A stretch of DNA of 64,000 nt. It comes from Pteria penguin (lineage: Eukaryota; Mollusca; Bivalvia; Pterioida; Pteriidae). Numbering within the stretch: the first letter of the stretch is position 1; each line of letters starts with the position of its first letter. Location of the stretch: NCBI GenBank assembly GCA_035048485.1, contig CM068583.1, forward strand, positions 65,468,306-65,532,305. Reading direction: 5' to 3'. Both the position numbers and the translations under genes were made by a program. Shown here one piece after another: positions 27,001 to 41,400 of the stretch. Under the pieces are notes generated by a model, which searched no databases, was not told the origin of the DNA, and saw nothing but the letters and a program-made list of their open reading frames with translations.

Positions 27001-30000
27001 CACTTTCCTGTACAGAGTTTTAGTACTCATATAAATTACTGAGCATTTGTTGATAAGGAAAAATACATGTTGTCTTTGAAATAAACTTTTTTCAATACAA
27101 GCCCAAAGGGCAGGTAACAGATAAAATTTAGAAGCCCGAACAGATTTTTACAAGCCCAAGTTTTTTTAATACTTTTTCAATCTGATTAAAACCATCTCTT
27201 TATTCCCCTTTTCTATTTGTCCCATTGCAGATAAAGATCTGGCGAAACCCGATAAAGGGTCATGTTTTGGTGAACTCTGATGATGTTTCAGTCACAGAGA
27301 CCCTTATTTCCCATAGCCAATCAATAACTCGGCTAGGTACATGATAGCAACGCAAGATGTAACAAACACGCAAGTAGGGATGTTAATTTCATTCCTAGGA
27401 ATTTGTAGCCGATCCACTGATTGGATGAAAATCAGAGTTCACCAGAACATGACCCCTTTCAGGGTTTCGCCAGATCTTTATCCACAATGGGACAAATAGA
27501 GATGCAGAATAAAGATATGGTTTCACTCAGATTGAATACTTTTTATTTGTCAAACAAGAAATTGTGCAGTTTTCATAACCATTCAAATTCATTTTTGATT
27601 TTCATCCTAAACTACTTGCAATACATTCTGCACAGAGTTATATTCCAACCATGGTCTACTATCGCACCAATATTGCTGGAAATTCTTCTCATGTAATTTC
27701 ATACTGGGTTTTTTTTTGTGTCCCCTCTATTTCCTCAATTGATGGTGCTGGTCCTTTAACTGATTTTTGGTGAGGATCAGCCCTTTCTTTATATTTAAAA
27801 ATGAATCATACTACAATAATTTCCAAATAATGAAGAAATGTTTACAAGCCCCACAGGCATACCATCTAAATTTTTTACATGCCTGATCCCGATTTTACAT
27901 GCCATGGACATCAGGCTTCTGGTTTATTTCAAAGACTGTACATGTATTAATGAAAAGAGAATGTTGAGAAATTTTAATGTCTGGAAAGAGCTACTGTCTG
28001 GTCATTCCTATCAAAGAGCTACTGTCTGGTCATTCCTATCAAAGAACTACTGTCTGGTCATTCCTATCAAAGAGCTACTGTCTGGTCATTCCTATAAAAG
28101 AACTACTGTCTGGTCATTCCTATCAAAGAACTACTGTCTGGTCATTCCTATCAAAGAGCTACTGTCTGGTCATTCCTATCAAAGAGCTACTGTCTGGTCA
28201 TTCCTATCAAAGAACTACTGTCTGGTCATTCCTATCAAAGAGCTACTGTCTGGTCATTCCTATCAAAGAACTACTGTCTGGTCATTCCTATCAAAGAGCT
28301 ACTGTCTGGTCATTCCTATCAAAGAACTACTGTCTGGTCATTCCTATCAAAGAGCTACTGTCTGGTCATTCCTATCAAAGAACTACTGTCTGGTCATTCC
28401 TATCAAAGAGCTACTGTCTGGTCATTCCTATCAAAGAGCTACTGTCTGGTCATTCCTATCAAAGAGCTACTGTCTGGTCATTCCTATCAAAGAGTCTTCT
28501 CATGAATGTAACTTTAAAGATCACACTTTGAGTAAATATTTACTCTATTCATTGCATTTAGTTTGTTGTGACTGTTTTTGTCAAAACTTCCAGGACAATT
28601 CCTTTAGTTTGATAATGAATAGGATACAAGTACATGTATTGATAGGGACTTTACCATGTTAAATCTTTGACCTATATGTGTCAAATCATAAAAAGTCCAT
28701 TAGTAGAGGGATACTCTTAACACATAACTGAAGAACTTTCTATCTTGATTACTCCAGTCCTATTACTATTTTGGTTGTCTATACATAACTTTGGATTTTA
28801 CCTTCAATATTTTGGCTATCATCGTTACTGATAAACAACTATGCACCCCTTTTCAAACTAACTTGGTCTATTCTATATTTACTTTCTTATTAATTTACTA
28901 CAAAAAATGTTCAGAATCTATCTTAATCTAAAATCCTCTGTATTTACAGAGTTAATGCATTCTTCCTTGCAATATTTTACCCAAAAATTATGATAAATTA
29001 AATGTAACAGGTACTTGACAATAGCCCAAACATATTGATAAAATATTTGTTTGCTGACAATGACCAGTCAGTAACCTTACCTTGACATCTACATAACATT
29101 TATATGCACTTCACAAATCCATTTATCCATGTATTTCAATTATACAATGCCTTTTTTCTTTCAATTTATCAAACTTAATGTGGTTGCAAAGTAAATGACA
29201 CTTAATAATTGTTAAATATCAAGAATTCTGTCCAGACTTTATAATCAATGGATGAGTGGATGTATAATGACATACTTGCAAAGGACATATTCGGGTGTGG
29301 ATGCCTGGAGCAGATAGTTCTCTATTCCTGTAAAGCATTCCAGAGCTTGTTTTGCTTGGCATTTCTGTACATCAATCTTTGTCACTACCTTCATCATATC
29401 ATTGTGACATACGGACATGGCCTCTTCTTGGATAGATAAGAGGACTTTGGCACCATTATCTTGGTGAGTCTGGGAACACATGAGTACTTCCTGTAGGACT
29501 GAATGGAGTACTGGGCCAACGTGGCTGTAGAAACACAAAACATCATTATGGTAAGTTTGATTTCAACTATTCTACCACAAGCCTTTCTTATATAATCATT
29601 ACCACTCATAAATCATTATCCCAACGTCAATACGAAACAAAAGATTACAAAATTTTGTGATTTCCAGATCTCAACATCACATTCATTATCAATATCTGCC
29701 AAATACAATTCCGATCAAGTAATTGTGCCAGATGAGTACTTAAATTTGTAGTTTAGTGTATAAGTAAAAGCATCTTTCAAGATAAACTTGCCTGCAGAAT
29801 CTTGCTACTTCTGACTTAGACATGAACATGATGGTATGAACTCTAGTGGTCAGGAACTTCACTGCACTGGCAATTAGGGGAGATGAACATTTTTCTACAA
29901 GAAAATAAAGTAAAGAGAGGTATTTATTTATTCTGTACAAAGTGCAGGTTTCATGTATTGAAAAAGAAGTGTTTTATATTTAAATGAATATAGACGGTGT

Positions 30001-32360
30001 GTGTCACCATGAAATTTCTTAATACCTACTTTTAGAATAATTCAAATAGATCTTGGATCATCCTATTCTCAATCAGATTTTACATTTATTAACATTTTAA
30101 TAAGGATTGGGACTTTTTACCTTCATACATTCTTACCTTTATCCATAATGGGTTCCTTACACATTTTACCAAAATCACCACAGCATTTCTTCTTCCCATC
30201 ACAGTCACTATCCTTTGTACACTCTGCAATACCTATTGTAAGAGTACCAGGTGGGACCTCAGGACAGGAACCAGCCTTCTCTGTAGAATTCTCTGTAGAC
30301 AAAGAAATATCAGATATAGCCTTGATAAGTAATGCATGTGCATAAATGAGGTTTTAGATACTTAAATTGAAACACACCTGTGACATTTATAAATAACATC
30401 TTGGAGAAAGAAGCACTGCAACACAACCCATCCTCTCACATGACCTTGAGATCTGACATTACACAAATCAGACAGAAGATCATTTTTCTTTTCAGAAATA
30501 TGAACAAATCAAGAATTCAATAATTTTTCATGTACTGTCTTTCGTAAGATACATTTGTATACTAGGGCTGTGAAATTTTACCGTAATATTTCTACATTTT
30601 TTTGATAATCTTGACTTGAAATACAAATAGATAAAAGGAAGAGAAAAGCTCTATTTCTGTAAGGTATTAAAAGACATGACACTTTTACCTAAAGATATGT
30701 TGTCTCTGTTATCTGTAGTGGCATTAAAAAGTTTCATATCAACATCATCTCCACCATTACAAAGACTACCAGCACAGCATAAATCACTTCCTTTACAGTC
30801 TTTTGCCCTCTTACAGCCAAGGGAAAGCATTTCTTTACCATTAACATCTTTCTTTGTTTTTGAACAAACCTAAATCATTTCAAATTTAAGAGAATATAAA
30901 GAATATGTATATACACAAAAACTTTAGGTTAAGGACTAATTTAGACCTAAAACAATAGAACACCCCCCCCCCCCCCCATGATACAATAGTACAAATCATG
31001 ATACACAACCACCAATATGATATTTTCTATTCAACTATTTAAAATATCAAGAGGATTAAATTTTTCATTGAAGTGCATGAATACCGTTTTCTTTTAACAA
31101 AACATGAATACTGCCAAGTTTTATGTAATAAAAGTGTTTAAATTGTTAATGATCTAATTTTCTCTAATCTACTGTCTGTGAAACATAAAATTAGAGCTAA
31201 GAATGAAGCCATTTGGCAACACTTTGGGTGCAAGTTTCTCTTTCAGAAAAAAATCAAAAAGTACCAGACTGAAACTGAATAATAAAAGATTGAACTGTAC
31301 ATATACAGTGTAGTATCAAACGAAACTCAAATTATGGTGAATTGTTTCAGTCCCTGAGAATTTCAACAAATAAAATATGGACATGAAAGTCACAAAATTG
31401 TTTTGCAGTGTAAATGAAATGTTGTGAGAAACAAATATCACCACATATACTTGTATACATTAATCAAACATTAAGCATGTGATGACATGATTATTACCTC
31501 AGATTCTTCACACTGCACCAACTTTGTCTTGTTCATGCACTGAACTAAATTTTCTTCATTGCATTGCAAACAAATCAATCTACCAGATGTTTTAGCAGCT
31601 GTGAGAAATAAATACATTAAAATGATAACAATAGATTATCTGTACAATGCCAACACTTCAACAACAAAAACAAAGAAACATAACGTTATGAACATTTACT
31701 GGTGTACTTCATAAAAACCCTATCACAACAGAACATTTATTTTTAGAATTAAAATATGTGATACCTAAAAAGTGTATGTTTCCTTTTCTCAACATGTATA
31801 CAAAATATATATCTTTGAAAATCATTTAATTCAATGTCCCTCACTACTTCATGCTTTTAAAAAGACATATATTCAAACAATGTTATGTAACATTTAAACA
31901 TATATTCAAAACATTTTCTGCATGAATAAAATTAATATAAATTAAACAAATTATCATTTCTCTATACATTATAATAAGGATTAGGAAGAACATCATTGCA
32001 ATTTAAAAAAGGAGTTGTAAACTACAGCAAATAAATTAGCTTCTTTACAAAAGTCTCTAAAAGTGAAAAAATAGTAATAGCAAACTTACCATCTTTGCCA
32101 CACATCATGTCATATTTCTTGGAAAGCATATTGATCATTTCACTGACATAGATGGAACCAAGTGGAGATATTTTAAGGTCAGTGCTTAAACAACGCTTAA
32201 ACTTGGACATAGAAGCACATGACTTGCTAATCCAATCATCTTCTCCCATCAAGTGATATACATCATCTGACATGGCACTGATGCACCGAGAGAGATAAGT
32301 GTAATCATCTCTCTTATCTTCTATGTTCTCTCTGTAAAAACATACAAAAATAATAATACA

Positions 32361-32435
<75 letters not shown>

Positions 32436-35400
32436 CATGCATCTTTTTATCTATCTACTATCCATCTATCTAAGTTATACATGTTTCTGATAATACATGA
32501 AACTTCACATCATCAGAAATCTAAGTCGTCTGCACTTCTCTTACCTGGGCACAACTGACCTTGGGTTTCCAATGACAGAGACTTCAATGCATATTATAGC
32601 AATGACTAGGGAATTTATAATTCTACTTGTCATATCTTAGACTATTTCTTTATCTAATTAAGTAAAATAAAAGCACTGTTTGCAACAAGAATTCTTATTG
32701 GTTAAATGTTTCAAAAACTGCACGGGATTGATGTTTCACTGCAGTTTTCACTATGTTATCACACACTCCTTAGCAACATCGATTAAAACTAATGTGTGTA
32801 AGTTTTTTTTTGGATCAAAACATTAAAATAGGTTTACTATGCCAGTGTTTTACAAAAACTGACAGGGTATCGATGAATTCCTGTCAGAAATATCCATTTC
32901 ACCACTTGACTAACATCTCATTGCGAAACTCAATTTCTGACAATGGATTCACTGATACCCAGTCAGTTTCTGCAAATCACTAGCAAAGTAAAACCTAATT
33001 ACCTTCACATTGTCTGGTTATAATTATCTCTTGAACAGATTTTAAACTAAAAGAACTGATGCTTTATTTTGCATCAACATCAACAACAGGTCAAGTCCAA
33101 TTTAAATCTTCATGTTACAGTTTACCAATGAAGAGACTCAACAAGACATTCAAGGTAACTCTCATATTAACCATAAAGGAAGTGTGAGAATTCCATACAG
33201 CATAATACAACTTGTCTGAAACTCAAGTGAAACAGAATATTTTTGTTTATTTACCTGAGCATTTCAATCATGTCTGTTGAGTTCTGGCATTTAACTTCAA
33301 TCTTATCAATGAACATTTTGACTGCTGGCTGAACAGCTGCTATGTCTAAAGAAGTACAACCTTCAAGATAATTGGCTAGACAATTATCAGTCATATTCAG
33401 ATTGCTGCAAAAAAAAGCAAGACACTGTTAATATAATATCTGCATCATATTAATATTGTTAAATACACTATAGTCCATATAAATGGACAAACTGCATTGT
33501 TGTAAGCCAGTGGACAATCAGTCTGCTGAAATAAATAGGATCATGTTGTATATATTACACAACTTCCAAGATACACATTCACTTCGAAGTTTACATACTT
33601 TTTTGTGTAAAGTTAGGTATTCAGTTTCCAACATTGTATAAATAGGGTAAAACCATAACAGCAAACTTTTGTAAAAGAAAGTTGAAGAGAAAATTTGTTT
33701 GTACAATAATGTTTAAAACACATTTTAATAATACAAAAAGAAAAGCAGTATAACTCTTATTTTCATCACTTTGAAGATTTCTGTAAGGACTGTTGGTCAT
33801 GGTTATACCCGTTTATATTATACTAGACATAGAATGCTCTACAATTCACTTAAATCATCTCACTAATGTGTATCTCTGAAGTCCCGTATTGTACTAGGAT
33901 AGTGGGTAGTCAGTCTGCTACAATGGAATAGGACTATGTTGTATTGTACTAGGATAGTGGGTAGTCAGTCTGCTGTAATGGAATTGGACTATGTTGTATT
34001 GTACTAGGATAATGGGTAGTCAGTCTGCTGTAATGGAATTGGACTATGTTGTATTGTACTAGGATAGTGGGTAGTCAGTCTGCTACAATGGAATAGGACT
34101 ATGTTGTATTGTACTAGGATAGTGGGTAGTCAGTCTGCTGATATGGAATAGGACTATGTTGTATTGTACTAGGATAGTGGGTAGTCAGTCTGCTGTAATG
34201 GAATTGGACTATGTTGTATTGTACTAGGATAGTGGGTAGTCAGTCTGCTGTAATGGAACAGGACTATGTTGTATTGTACTAGGATAGTGGGTAGTCAGTC
34301 TGCTGTAATGGAATTGGACTTTGTTGTATTGTACTAGGATAGTGGGTAGTCAGTCTGCTACAATGGAATAGGACTATGTTGTATTGTACTAGGATAGTGG
34401 GTAGTCAGTCTGCTGTAATGGAATAGGACTATGATGTATTGTACTAGGTTGGTAGGCAAGAACTCTCCTGCAATGGAATAGGATCATGTTGTATTGTACT
34501 AGATTGGTGGACTGGCCATCTGCTGTAATTATGAATAGAATCATGTTGCATGCACAAGGTAAGTGGGTAGAAATTCCACTGTGATGGCTTATAATCATGT
34601 TATACCAAATTACGTTAGTGAGAAATCAGTCTGATGTAAATACTGTGCAATTAGAGAAAGAATTCTCGTCTAATTACCTAAATGTATTACACCATGATAT
34701 TGATGTATTTATAATTAATTGAAACATGGAGGAAAAAACAAAGTTGTAATATGTTTTATAGTTTTATTCTAAAATAGGAAACTTAAATCATGTTTAAATT
34801 GAGTTACTTCAAACTTATTTCTTATACATCATGTGTACATCAAGACAACAATCTATTTAGTAAACATTCAGAAACACTCTACCTGCATATGGATTCTTCT
34901 ATATTGGAGGTACAATTTGTAGTCCCAAGGGGATTGCACTCTTTTTTTGTTTCTATCAAGGATTTCTTATCCCGACATGAATCTCCTATCATATGTTGTA
35001 CCAAATTGAGGGATGACTGTACTGCAGATATTTCATCATCAAAGCATACTCCTTCCTGTTTAGCCCAGGACAACATGTTTGATGTGGTGTTCTTAAGACT
35101 GAAAAAGCCAATAAGTAGGATCATTTTCATTTATTGAAATCTTGACATTATGACATTAATGAAGTCTTTCTTTCTTAATATTCTAGTGTCATTTTGTAAG
35201 TTTACCTGCAAACAGCAGCACTGGATGCATAAGGATTGGCCGCAACCCTTGCTAGGGAGAGAACGCCAGTCATGCCACAGGCAGCATATTTAGCACCTAC
35301 TCCTGCACAGGAGCCCACTTTCACTGCATTCTTTGTTTTGTTTACAATGACTGCTACCTCTCGAATTTCTGTCGCTTTACAATCAGATGTAGATTCTTCT

Positions 35401-38400
35401 ATACATTTGAATTCTGTTTCCAACTGACTACAAAATCAAAGACAAAACTGACTAGGAAATGGTACAAAAATCCATTTTTCTCTACTGCAGTGAGGTTACT
35501 CATCAGTAAAAATGACAAAATTACTCCACTACTTTTAGGTTAAAATGAAACTTTTCATATCAGAGTAATGACATACCTTACTGATATACCACCCTTGGAG
35601 GACATTATGTTTGACAGGATATTCAAGGAACATGTGATAGATCTTGTGGTGTTACATTTCTCTGGAGCTGAAATTTAGTATTATATGTAAAGGCATGTTC
35701 AATACACTCACAAACACATTTTATGTGTTTGTGAGGGATGTTTAATATTTTGATAAACACACACTAGGATAGCTGCAAGACATGACCCTATTTTGTAATA
35801 CAGCAGAAATTTCTTATATTGAATGTGTAAACTTCCGTTTTTGTACAAACAGATCAGTCGGAAATATTCAGAGCATTTCAGCATCAAATGAAGCCAATAT
35901 CATACATGCAACATTAAATAGGCAGCTGGCAAAATTATTTTACACCAGTCTGTCACTAGATGGCAAATAGTCTTTTCTACAGCTTGTGTCATTTTTGCCA
36001 GTTTGTTTATAGTTTGAATCATTTACATGTTTGTGATATGGCATCTCTTGGACATAATCAAGTGTGGGTGATTCAGACTAAATATAAACAAACTGGCAAA
36101 TTTATCACATAAAAGCTGTAGAAAAGACTTTGTACTGTTTGTGACAGATGGAGGTAAAGTAATATTGCCGGTTAATTCCTTAATGATCATACATGTATGA
36201 TATTTGTTTCATTGAATGCTGAAATGCACTGAATCTTGCCAGCTGACACATTTATTAAGGAACTGTGGCCTTCTTATTATACTAGGGCCACAATTTGCAT
36301 CTTCCATGAGAATATTCCTTGCTGGGACCACAAGGATTAGAGGACAGAATATTTTTCAAGACTAAATGCTTTTATTATTGAAAGAAAAGTCAGTATTTAC
36401 CTAGTATTAGTAAAAAGAAAATTAGAAATACTAGTGAGAAACAGTAACTTTCTCTTTTTTCCCTTTTTAAGAATAAAACACGAAGTGTTTGTGAAACACT
36501 GATGCCCCCTAATGGCAGCCAATTTTAAATTATCATAAGAGCAGATAAAAAAGTATAGAAAAGGTCAACATACAAAGTTTAACATCAACTCATGGGTATT
36601 AACACAAGGAGTACACAGAAAATATCAAAGTCCTACCTCCTCTTTACATATTATGAGCAATGTTAAAACACAAAACTTGCTACAGATAGTTAAACAAACC
36701 TACCGATTAACCCCAAACCTCTGAGGAAACAAAGAAAAGTAAAACAACTGCTGAAGCCCTGATTATGTTAAGTGACATTATTCATACTTACTGATGCCTG
36801 TGTCAGGTGCATTACATAAGTATCCAGTACAACAGTACCCTGACCCTTGTCCACTTGATGAACCTTTCATACACTTAGAACGATCACCACATCCCTTTGT
36901 CAGTTGACCATCTACTTTAGTTGCAAAGCATACCTAGAAGAGTCAATAAATTTCTGAACTATAATAAATTCACTGCACAGCATATCTACATTGCAAATAC
37001 TATAAAACACATTAGCAACAAAATCATTATAACATTTTCACTTTGTTTCATATTACATATTGCACCCCTTCAATACTGAATACTTAGATTCAAAATTAAT
37101 CACTTAGGAATATGAATGATCTACAATACTCTAAGAATGTGTTTGTTATTGACAGTTTGTTAAAGAAATACTCTTCATTTCAGTAGACTACAACAATCAT
37201 TCTTATCATATTCAAACATAATATCAGCAAGATTAAGTATGAGTATCGGTAAGATTACAGTCAATGTGTGTGCCAGGGAAGAAATGTAGAATTTCTAAAC
37301 ACTTCATCTAAGACTTTAATTGAGAACATTACTCTAAGTTGACCATTGGTGTAGATGCCAAGAGTATAAGTTAAGTCTGCTTCTTCTGCACTTTGTTACA
37401 CTGTACTTTGTTACACTGTGCTTTGTTACAAAGTGCTTTGTTACAGTGTGCTTTATTACAGTGTACTTTGATACAGTGTGCTTTGTTACGTTGTACTTTG
37501 AGCTTTGTTACAGTGTACTTTGAGCTTTGTTACAGTGTGCTTTGAGCTTTGTTACAGTGTACTTTATTACTATGTGCTTTGTTATAGCGTGCTTTGTTAC
37601 AGTGTACTTTGTTTCAGTGTGCTTTGTTACAGTGTACTTTATTACAGTGCAATTTATTACAGTGTACTTTCTTATAGTGTGCTTTGTTACAGTGTACTTT
37701 GTGCTTTGTTACAGTGTACTTTGTTACCGTGTGCTTTGTTACAGTGTGCTTTGTTACAGTGTGCTATAAATGCAAGTAGCTGATATACACTTACCTCATC
37801 TTTATCACATGTTTCATAGGCTTGATTATTACAGTCGCTATTGTCATCTAAACCTTTACACCTGTGACACTTATGGGCTGTAAATATTAATCATATATAT
37901 ATCTATTTTGTACCAAGCTCAGTCAATGGTAACCAAAAACAAAGAAAGCTTCAAGTGATACTGGCTTACATGCTATACATTTCAATAATTATCAATTATG
38001 CACAATAATTTTGTTAAAACATACATTTCAATAATTATCAATTATGTTCAATCCTCAATTCTCGAAAATTAATACTTGTTGCAAATCCACATATACATTA
38101 TATATTTTCAAAAACTAAATGCATGTGTTACTATATTGAAGAAAATTTTATCTGATTAAACAAGAAAAACTACAGCAAAAATAACCTGAAGTCTGACAAA
38201 CAAAAAAGATTTTTAACTAATATATAACGAATAACTTTTCCATAAAATAAAATTTCTTACAAAGATCTTTTCCTTTAAAAACAAAAACTGAGAGTCTTAC
38301 GTTTACACAAATACTTGGCAGTTTTATACAGCCCTGTTAGAGTCAAGTTGACAACAGCTCTTTTTTCCGCATCTAATTCTCCAATTTTTATGCGAGCACA

Positions 38401-41400
38401 TTTCCAGGCTTCTTCCATCTGTACACAAATGGAGTTAAGAGACAGACTCATCTCTCCGGATTTTGTTGTCTTTTCTGTCGACGTTTTCTTTGTTGAAACA
38501 TTTTGTTCTTTGGAATCCTTTTCCTTTGACTTTGTTTCCTTCGAATTCCTTTCATTAGAAGTTTGTTTTGAACCTTTTCCTTTAGAGTTTTCTTGAGATC
38601 CTTTCTTTTTAGAATCTTTTTCTTTGGAATTTTTGTCCTTAGAGTTTTTAGAATTTTGTTCTTCAGACTTTGATTTTTCTTGTGATTTCTTTGCATCTCT
38701 CTTTCTTCTCCTCCTACTTTCATTACTCTTATCCTCTTTAGATTTCTTGGCACTTTTTGATTCCTTCGAATCTTTTGCTTTAGACCCATCTTTTTCAGGA
38801 GAATCTTTATTACTTTCCTTTGACTCTTTCTTTCCAGATCCACTTTCCTTCTCCTTACTTTTTTCAGTACTTTTCTTTTCTTTGGATTTATCACTTGAGT
38901 GTTCCTTTTTCTGATCTTTGTCATCACATGGTTCATCTACCCTTTTTCCCTTTGCCACATAGTCCTGAATTAGACTGACTTTGGATTTGAAGATATCAAT
39001 ACAGGTATAGACATCTCCAGCCTCAGTCTCTTTATCACAGTCTTTATCCACTAATTCCAAGACTGCTTTGAAGTCAGTGTTTATTCTCTGCATCTCCTCT
39101 TTATTACACTTATTTGAATGTGTCATAATACACTGCTTACTTATGCTGACCATTCTGAAATAAACAAACAATCTGATAATGAATTTTAATCATATCTCTA
39201 AAACTAACAATATTAGGTAATATAAATTATTTTTTATGAAACAAATGTTTGTATTGAATGATCTGAACGGTAATGAGGGTGTGAGTCAAGAAACTGAGTG
39301 TGCATTGTGTATTTTTAAATTATTGAAGAATTGAAATAAAATTGTACATTAGATATAAATAAATAAAAGCATTCATAAAAATTAGATGTGTCACTAGATG
39401 TGTCAGTACAACACAAATGCCCTGCCACCAGCAAACAATAACATGTAGTCCATGGGCCATATTTCCTGTAAGAATTCTGAATAGCATTCTCCAATTTTGA
39501 ACAGCATTCCCCTTACATTATGCACATCTACATATTGTAATCTTTCATTGTACCAAGCTTCACTCAAATCTCCTAAAGGTTTAGGAGCAGTTGAGAAGAC
39601 AAAGTGAATTTACCATATATGCATAGACATCAAAGTCCAAGGGACATGACTCCGTCAAAAATCATTCAACCTGCACCAAATTAATGTGTAATTTAGATAT
39701 TATCATGATGTATCTGTATACCAAATTTCAAGTCAATATGTGCATTCACAGCAGAGAAGAAGCATGGAAACTTTTAATTATTGGAAATTTTCTAAGTCCA
39801 AGTGGCATAACTCCATAAAAAATTATTAGATCATCACCAAACTAAAATTTGATTTAGTATTTCTCAGGATGTGTCTATATACCAAATTTCAAGTCAATAT
39901 GTGCTTTCATTGCAAAGGTAGAGCACAGAAACTCTTAATAATTGGAAATTTTTAAGTCCAAGGAGTATAACTCTATTAAAAATTATTCAACCACCACTAA
40001 ATTATATCCTGACCGAGATATTCTCATTATGTATGCATTCATTGCAGAGATAGAACATGGAAGCTGTTAATTATTGGAAATTACCTAAGTCCACGTGGCA
40101 TAACTCTGTAAACAAGAGCAATGCCTAGCGTGGCTTAATACGCCCGTTGCTTACTTTGGACAGGATCAATGTGAACGTATGGATTTATTACCCCCAAACA
40201 TGGATCTCTTTGGTAATACTTTTATGAAATATTGAAATAAAAAAAAAAGGATCCAAGTCCCATAACTCTCTAACAACAAAATGGAATTTGCTCAAAACTG
40301 AAAGGTGGCTTTCCCTACAATATCTAAGCATTCTGTATAAGTTTCATGAAAAACACCTGATGTTTACTTAAGTTATTGCATTACATAGCATCTCCATAGC
40401 ATCTTATTATAGTAAACATAAAATCCAAGTTCCATAACCCCATAATGACAAAACAGAATTTGCTCAAAATCAAAAGGCCACTTCCTCTACCCTATTTAAG
40501 CATTCTGTATTAGTTTCATGAGTAACAGCTGACATTTACTAAAGTTATTGCGTTCCATAGCATTTTACTATAGCAAAAATGAAATCCAAGTCCCTTAACT
40601 CCGGAACGACAAAATGGAATTTGCTCAAAATCAAAAGGCGGCTTCCCCTACATTATCTAAGCATTCTGTATGAGTTTCATGAAAAACAACTGATGTTTAT
40701 TTAAGTTATCGCATTCCATAGTATCTTTTCATAGTTAAAATAAAATCCAAGTCCCATAACTCCGGAACATTTACTTAACTTATTGTGTTGAACAGCATAC
40801 TTTCATAGTAAAAATAAAATCCAAGTCCCGTAACTCCGGAACGACACAACAGAATTTGTTCAAAATCAAATTGCGGCTTTCCCTACATTATCTAAGCATT
40901 CTGTATGAGTTTCATGAAAAACAACTGACGTTTATTTAAGTTATCGCATTCCATAGTATCTTTTCATAGTTAAAATAAAATCCAAGTCCCATAACTCCGG
41001 AACGACAAAACCAAACTTGCTCAAAATCGAAAAGCAGCTTTCTCTACACTATCTAAGCATTCTGTATTAGTTTCATGAAAAAAGTTGACATTTAATAAAG
41101 TTATTGCGTTCCATAGCAGACAGACAAATAGACGGACATCGCCATACCATAATACGTCCCGTCTTTTGATGGGCTTACAAAAAAATTATTCAACCACATG
41201 CAAATCAAACTTTGACCTAGATTATCTTATGGTGTATCAGCATACTAAACTTCAATTTAATATGTGCACCTGTTGTAGACAGAGCACAAAAACGAAATGA
41301 TGACGGAATAACTGAAAGGGGTAACAATATACGCCCCGACCATTTATGATGGCAGGGCATAACAAGAGCTGTTCTAACTGGACAAATACCCCCCACGGCA

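Noticed and set aside
27838..28662. Plus-strand 274-codon open frame with YCLVIPIKELL-type repeats
   Set aside because: It is the 28-bp minisatellite read through; the unit has no stop in several frames, and it overlaps an intron of the minus-strand gene.
32090..33404. Two separate tandem genes split at the signal exon
   Set aside because: Not fully excluded, but e29 and e30 together make one domain pair seen intact in e8, and e29 has no complete ending, so one gene with an alternative start is preferred.
37505..37783. Plus-strand repeats of YSVLCYSVL
   Set aside because: 15-bp minisatellite in an intron.
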